From positions 1 through 64,000 of the forward strand of contig MU401553.1 in the NCBI GenBank assembly GCA_022579005.1: a stretch of 64,000 bases of DNA. Reading direction: 5' to 3'. This DNA comes from Poronia punctata (taxonomy: Eukaryota > Ascomycota > Sordariomycetes > Xylariales > Xylariaceae). The first letter of the stretch is position 1, and every line of letters starts with the position of its first letter. Below, piece after piece: positions 59,760-64,000 of the stretch. The notes beneath the pieces are model-generated. The model saw only the letters and a list, made by a program, of their open reading frames with translations. It was not told the origin of the DNA and did no database searches. A program made the translations under genes and the position numbers.

Positions 59760-62700
59760 CAGCATGAAGATGTAGCTATCGGTGTATGACTGCGGCACAG
59801 TGTTGGGCTCGTTGACGAGAAATGTCACCCCTTACTTGAGTATTTTCTGGACCAATTCCCAAGGCCAAACAGACTTCTAACCTCAGGTTAGGACCCTCTG
59901 ATCAATCATCATGTACAGTCGCATCAACACTGAGAAAGATGCCGCTCCATGAATGCCCTAGTCCTGCATCTAAACCCCACCTATCAATCCACTATTATCA
60001 TCCCCTCTCCCCTCCTCATCCTCGCTCGTTTCTTCGACCTCGATCAGGGCTTTGTCAGAGTGGGCAGTTTGTAGTCTAATAAGTACCTTAAGTTATGAAG
60101 GAATACTCCGTCAGCCCGTCCCCTGTCCTACCTAGACGACAAGGTGCTCAAGGTAGACAAACGACTTCACCAACATATATTAGGGGAAGATGGATGATGG
60201 AAAGCTAGGTCTCTTGATTGCATTCATACCTAGTTTACCTATTATACTATCTAGGCAGACAGTCGTGTAATGTGGGATTACTCTCTGTTTTTAAGATTCT
60301 AACTTGGTTGCTGATAGCCGCTATCTAGATGTAAGTATGTACACTGAGCAAGTATACGATTTTACAAGATGCTTTTAACCTATATGGGCAAAAGGTTCCC
60401 GTGCAGCCCCCGGCCTACGATAGCGTTGTAGTACCCTAGCCCCTAAACTCTAGTGGCCCATCCTCGCTAAGTGGCCCAACCCTGGCCAATCTAGTTTACA
60501 GATGAACCTGGAGTGTCTGGAGCTTTCAAATTTCAACGTCGTACCTAAAGTAGGTATGTAGGCATATGCAGTAGGGGAGTATCAACATGTATGGTCAATG
60601 TACGGGCTATATGTATGTAAATTTTGTATGCTTGTTGATAGAAAGTTTGACAAGTACCTTGCCTAGGTTAAACGATCACTTTTCCCTCTCAAACCAAGCA
60701 TTTACGTGTATAACTCAGGATCAGCGGCTACCTATCTCCATCGTGAACCGGCACCCCCGCAAAAGGTCAGATCCAATGGTTCCTGCTCATGTTTGCCGCT
60801 ACGGTATATACTAACTCTGTATCGTATCGTATGTTATGAAGCATACGGGCACAGTATTAATATCGACGTTGAACTCGATCTAATTATAGCCGAGGGACAA
60901 CCTAACCTAATAAGCTACCAAAAAATAAACTGTCTCGGACTTCGCTCGGCTGGGCGAGGACTCTACTCGTATGTACTCATTCTACCGCTAGCTAGCAAGA
61001 GCGCGAGAACGTCTTGTGGGCAACGTACATGTAGGCAGGTAGCTGTACCACTGTCGCACTACGTCGACATACATGATGGCCACAACCAGACACAACATAA
61101 GGTAAGTATACATATAGCATTGAGATACAGCTTATACCTCGTTATACCTACGAGTCTAAACAGGGTACTTGCTGAGAAATAGGGTTTACTTGTAAGATTG
61201 TATCTCCACACGGGATTTAGCATTGGTTTCATGCATACACAACATGTCGGCCAAGTAAACCGATTTCTTTCCCTCGAAAGTCGACATTGGTCCAGGTGTA
61301 GGTATTACATATTCTATCTGCTACCCAAGTATTTACATTACACGACATTACAGAATAGAGAATACAGAATACCACCCGGGTAACACCACTTGGGTAGGTA
61401 GCAATACCTTGCACACTTACAGAATACATCAGGTAGGTAAGGTAGTCTCAAGGTCGGTACTTTAATTGTTAGTACGAGTATGTATGTATGTCTGTACGTA
61501 GTATAGTACATGGTATGCTTCCCATTGAGCACTAGTCTAGTCCGCCCCTGTTATATTCCATGTTGCTGCATCTCCAAAAAAGAAACCCAGAAAAAACCCA
61601 CAACACATGTACTGTAGCAGACTGTCACTGCGTGGATGCTTGTGCGTGTTTAGTCCAGTCGAGTTAAGTCGAACGACCCAGTCAGTCACCTGCAGGAGAG
61701 GACAGGATAGCTATGATAGCTAGGATAGGCCGATCTAATAACCATTACTCACTTAGGCAGCTTAGCCGCCTCGCAGCCTTTCCCCATAATTGACTGCGTT
61801 AACATGCATCCAATGCGTCAAGTGCGTCCAATACATCGTCCATCGTCTAGCAGTAATGGAAAATAATAGTACAGTAGTGTACGGATGAAGGTGATATCGA
61901 CCGTTTGGCTGAATGGGGTCATATCGTATGGGTCCATCCCGCCTATATATCCTTGTCTCCTTTCCGTGGACCTAGTCTAGGCCATATATATCATCCTGTC
62001 TCGAAGACGGCCTACATGACTTTTCATGACTTTTCATGACTTCCATGTTCCTCACGTCCTTTGTGATCTTGACGACCTTCGACGTTGCTTCTTACCTTCT
62101 CCTCGGTCTATAGGCCGTCTTCTATTGTCTGTCGCCTCTTGTCCAGTATTGCGACTTCATTCGTTTCAGACATCAGGGCTAATGGTACCTTGTGTATAAT
62201 ATAATTCATATTTATACTTCTATACATTGCGACTCTTCTCCCGCGTCCAGTCCTCCTGACGCTTACTTGTAGCGCTTGCTTCGAGTATATCGACAGGGAG
62301 TTGACCGTACAGGCCTCGAGCAATACGTATTGTCTATTGTTTAACGATATCTCGCCCGCTATACCACGTTACCCGTCGCCGTTGCCTCTTAATATCGCCC
62401 CTCTCAGCATCATTTCACACTACGTCATTGTTGATATGATCATTGACCTGACTGCCACCCAATCGCCTCTCCGACTAATCTATAACGATCACGACTATCT
62501 CGTGCCCGTTCACCTTCGAGCCTCACCTTGAATGGAAGCCTACCCAGTTCGCCAACACACAATAGCCGAATTTATCACACTCAGCAGCGGCGCTCGCTGG
62601 GTTCCTCCTCACCCTCCTCCCCACTTCCTTCCCGGTCATCCGCACGAGAACACTGTTGCGCCTTCCTCCTCTTTGACGGGCACATTAGCTTCCACTGTGT

Positions 62701-62982
62701 GAAACATCGCTTCCCTCGTCGAGTACTGGGCCTACCATAGAATAAGCTAGCCGATAGCAACTTTCTTGCACATTCGTGTCACCAAGTCTTCGTGTTTCAG
62801 CTTCTTGGCTTGCCACCAGAGGAGAACAATCAACGTGTAATAGCTCTAGCCCTGCTAATATTCCGTTGCCCTCCCCTTGCACTCGTCCGTCCATAGTCCC
62901 GAGGCTCGTTTCTCATTACCCAATCAATACTGGGGTACCCCTAAAACAGTGCCGTCCGGTTTTGTCAAGGTCACCAACAATT

Positions 62983-64000
62983 ATGGATTCCATCCTTAGG
63001 ATTGCGGGGATGTCATTCTCGTATATCGATTTCAGCTTTCTCGCGTCGGCGAGTTTCTGGTGGTTCACTTTTTGGATCTTGTGGTGAGTCCTATTTAGCC
63101 CAAGTAGCAAGCACGAAAACGCCGTGTGATTTGGTGTACCCTGGATTGGGCCATTTCATTGGTCGTTGACCTTGTCCTGCACTCCAGAAGAAGAAATCTG
63201 ACCACCAAGAAATAACAGGGTTCATCGCTACCTGCGCCTCCTCGTCCACACCATCACACATTGGATTTACAAGTCTAAACCTATTCCCGAAAAGCCAACG
63301 TTCACTGCCGACGACGTTACGGTCATTATCCCCACGATCCACAATGTTTTTGAAGAGTTGCGCCCCTCGTTGGAGAGCATTCTCGCTTGCAGACCGGCCG
63401 AGCTGATCCTTGTCACGACAGTGGACAAGCATGTGGGGCTCGAGAAGCTTGCCAAGAGTCTGTCTACCCCAAACGTTCGTGTGCTCTTCACCCCAATTGC
63501 CAATAAGCGCCTACAAGTCTGTGAAGCGTTGCCCAAGGTGAGGACGGCCATCACCATTATGGCCGATGACGATGTTACATGGCCTTCCACGCTCCTGCCC
63601 TGGATTCTGGCTCCCTTTGAAGATCCCAAGATGGGAGGTGTTGGGACTTGTCAGCGGGTCCGTCGTGAGCCAGGTGCTCCTTGGTCCACCCAGATCTGGA
63701 ACTGGCTAGGAGCGGCTTACATCGAGCGGCGCAACTTTGAAATCTCGGCAACACACAATATCGACGGCGGGACCTCGTGCATGTCTGGCCGAACTGGTGC
63801 TTATCGTTCACAAATCCTGTCTAGCTATGACTTTCTGGACGGTTTCAAAAATGAACGCTGGCGGGATTATATCCTCAATGCTGACGACGACAATTTCGTC
63901 ACCCGTTGGTTGGTCAATAACCAGTGGAAGACCTGGATCCAGTACGAACCCGAGTGTGAGATTGAGACGACCCTGGAGAACAGTTACAAGTTCCTCTACC
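62983..64000 (+). CDS. Fungal GT2 family polysaccharide synthase (Cps1/GT2-like), 5' part
   Basis: Exons 62983-63083 and 63219-64000 (open at the window edge) give the first 294 residues. The 135-nt intron has a GTGAGT donor, CTGAC branch site and CAG acceptor; the join reads FWILWVHRYLRLLVH. A hydrophobic segment at about 17-46 is the first membrane anchor. The glycosyltransferase domain follows: VTVIIPTIHN at 68-76, the nucleotide-sugar-binding MADDDVTWP near 149-156, DGGTSCMSGRTGAYR at about 216-230 and NADDDNFVTRW at 254-264. The family is related to hyaluronan and cellulose synthases. Its fungal members (often labelled Cps1 or GT2) make an unidentified cell-surface polysaccharide and are needed for hyphal growth in several plant pathogens. 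The QxxRW motif and C-terminal helices lie beyond the window. Confidence 0.92.

Larger units (their letters stand above)
44095..62982. other. Large gene-free region (~19 kb)
   Basis: No protein family is recognisable on either strand. Open frames rarely exceed 120 codons, overlap each other and lack good splice partners. Many TACTCGTA/TACGAGTA and TACCTA words occur, together with minisatellites at 52164-52199 and 59704-59759, a poly-T run near 52350 and AT-rich patches. The last 300 bases or so should be the promoter of the GT2 gene. Small spliced genes or degraded copies may have been missed. Confidence 0.5.

Overview
The window comes from the nuclear genome of a filamentous ascomycete (Pezizomycotina, most likely a sordariomycete). 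The evidence is a set of genes with short introns (mostly 53-140 nt) that use GTRAGT-type donors and CTAAC/CTGAC-type branch sites. There are also a strongly AT-rich, RIP-like transposon relic, dispersed TACCTACC and TACTCGTA words typical of such genomes, and gene families characteristic of moulds. No bacterial-style operons, CRISPR arrays, rRNA genes or convincing tRNA genes were found.

Layout. 1-3303: no recognisable gene. 3304-7570: mitochondrial BAX-inhibitor/GHITM-like protein (+), methionine sulfoxide reductase MsrA (-), and a seven-exon gene for 60S ribosomal protein eL33 (+) that contains a 10-nt microexon. 7571-16281: gene-poor, with simple repeats and one possible decayed coding fragment. 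16282-17365: P-loop sulfotransferase-family protein with a C-terminal membrane anchor (+). 19039-21022: six-exon MFS sugar/quinate-type transporter (-). 23054-24812: BNR_4 beta-propeller protein (+). 25019-26773: Cdc1/Ted1-like metallophosphoesterase (-). 27579-28097: small acidic-tail protein whose start codon is cut off from the rest by an intron (-). 29313-29986: Tim17/22/23-like membrane protein (+). 31361-32953: proline dehydrogenase (+) with GATA-type sites upstream. 33407-34321: KEOPS subunit Cgi121 (-). 36071-37744: disordered, coiled-coil fungal protein (-). 40449-44094: heavily decayed DNA transposon with PIF/Harbinger-like ends (near-perfect TIRs, TTA target duplication), probably nested. 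44095-62982: about 19 kb with no recognisable gene. 62983-64000: 5' part of a fungal GT2 polysaccharide synthase (+), cut by the window edge.

The genes are individual housekeeping or metabolic units rather than a pathway cluster. Several act at mitochondria (GHITM-like, proline dehydrogenase, possibly the Tim-like protein). Others concern translation or tRNA modification (eL33, Cgi121), oxidative repair (MsrA), ER/GPI-linked trafficking (Ted1-like), uptake (MFS) and cell-surface polysaccharide (GT2). I saw no convincing new defence or biosynthetic system. The most notable items are the microexon ribosomal-protein gene with unusual residues, the ATG-only coding exon, the TIR/TSD-delimited RIP-like transposon with an internal hairpin, and the recurring TACTCGTA word in the gene-free DNA.
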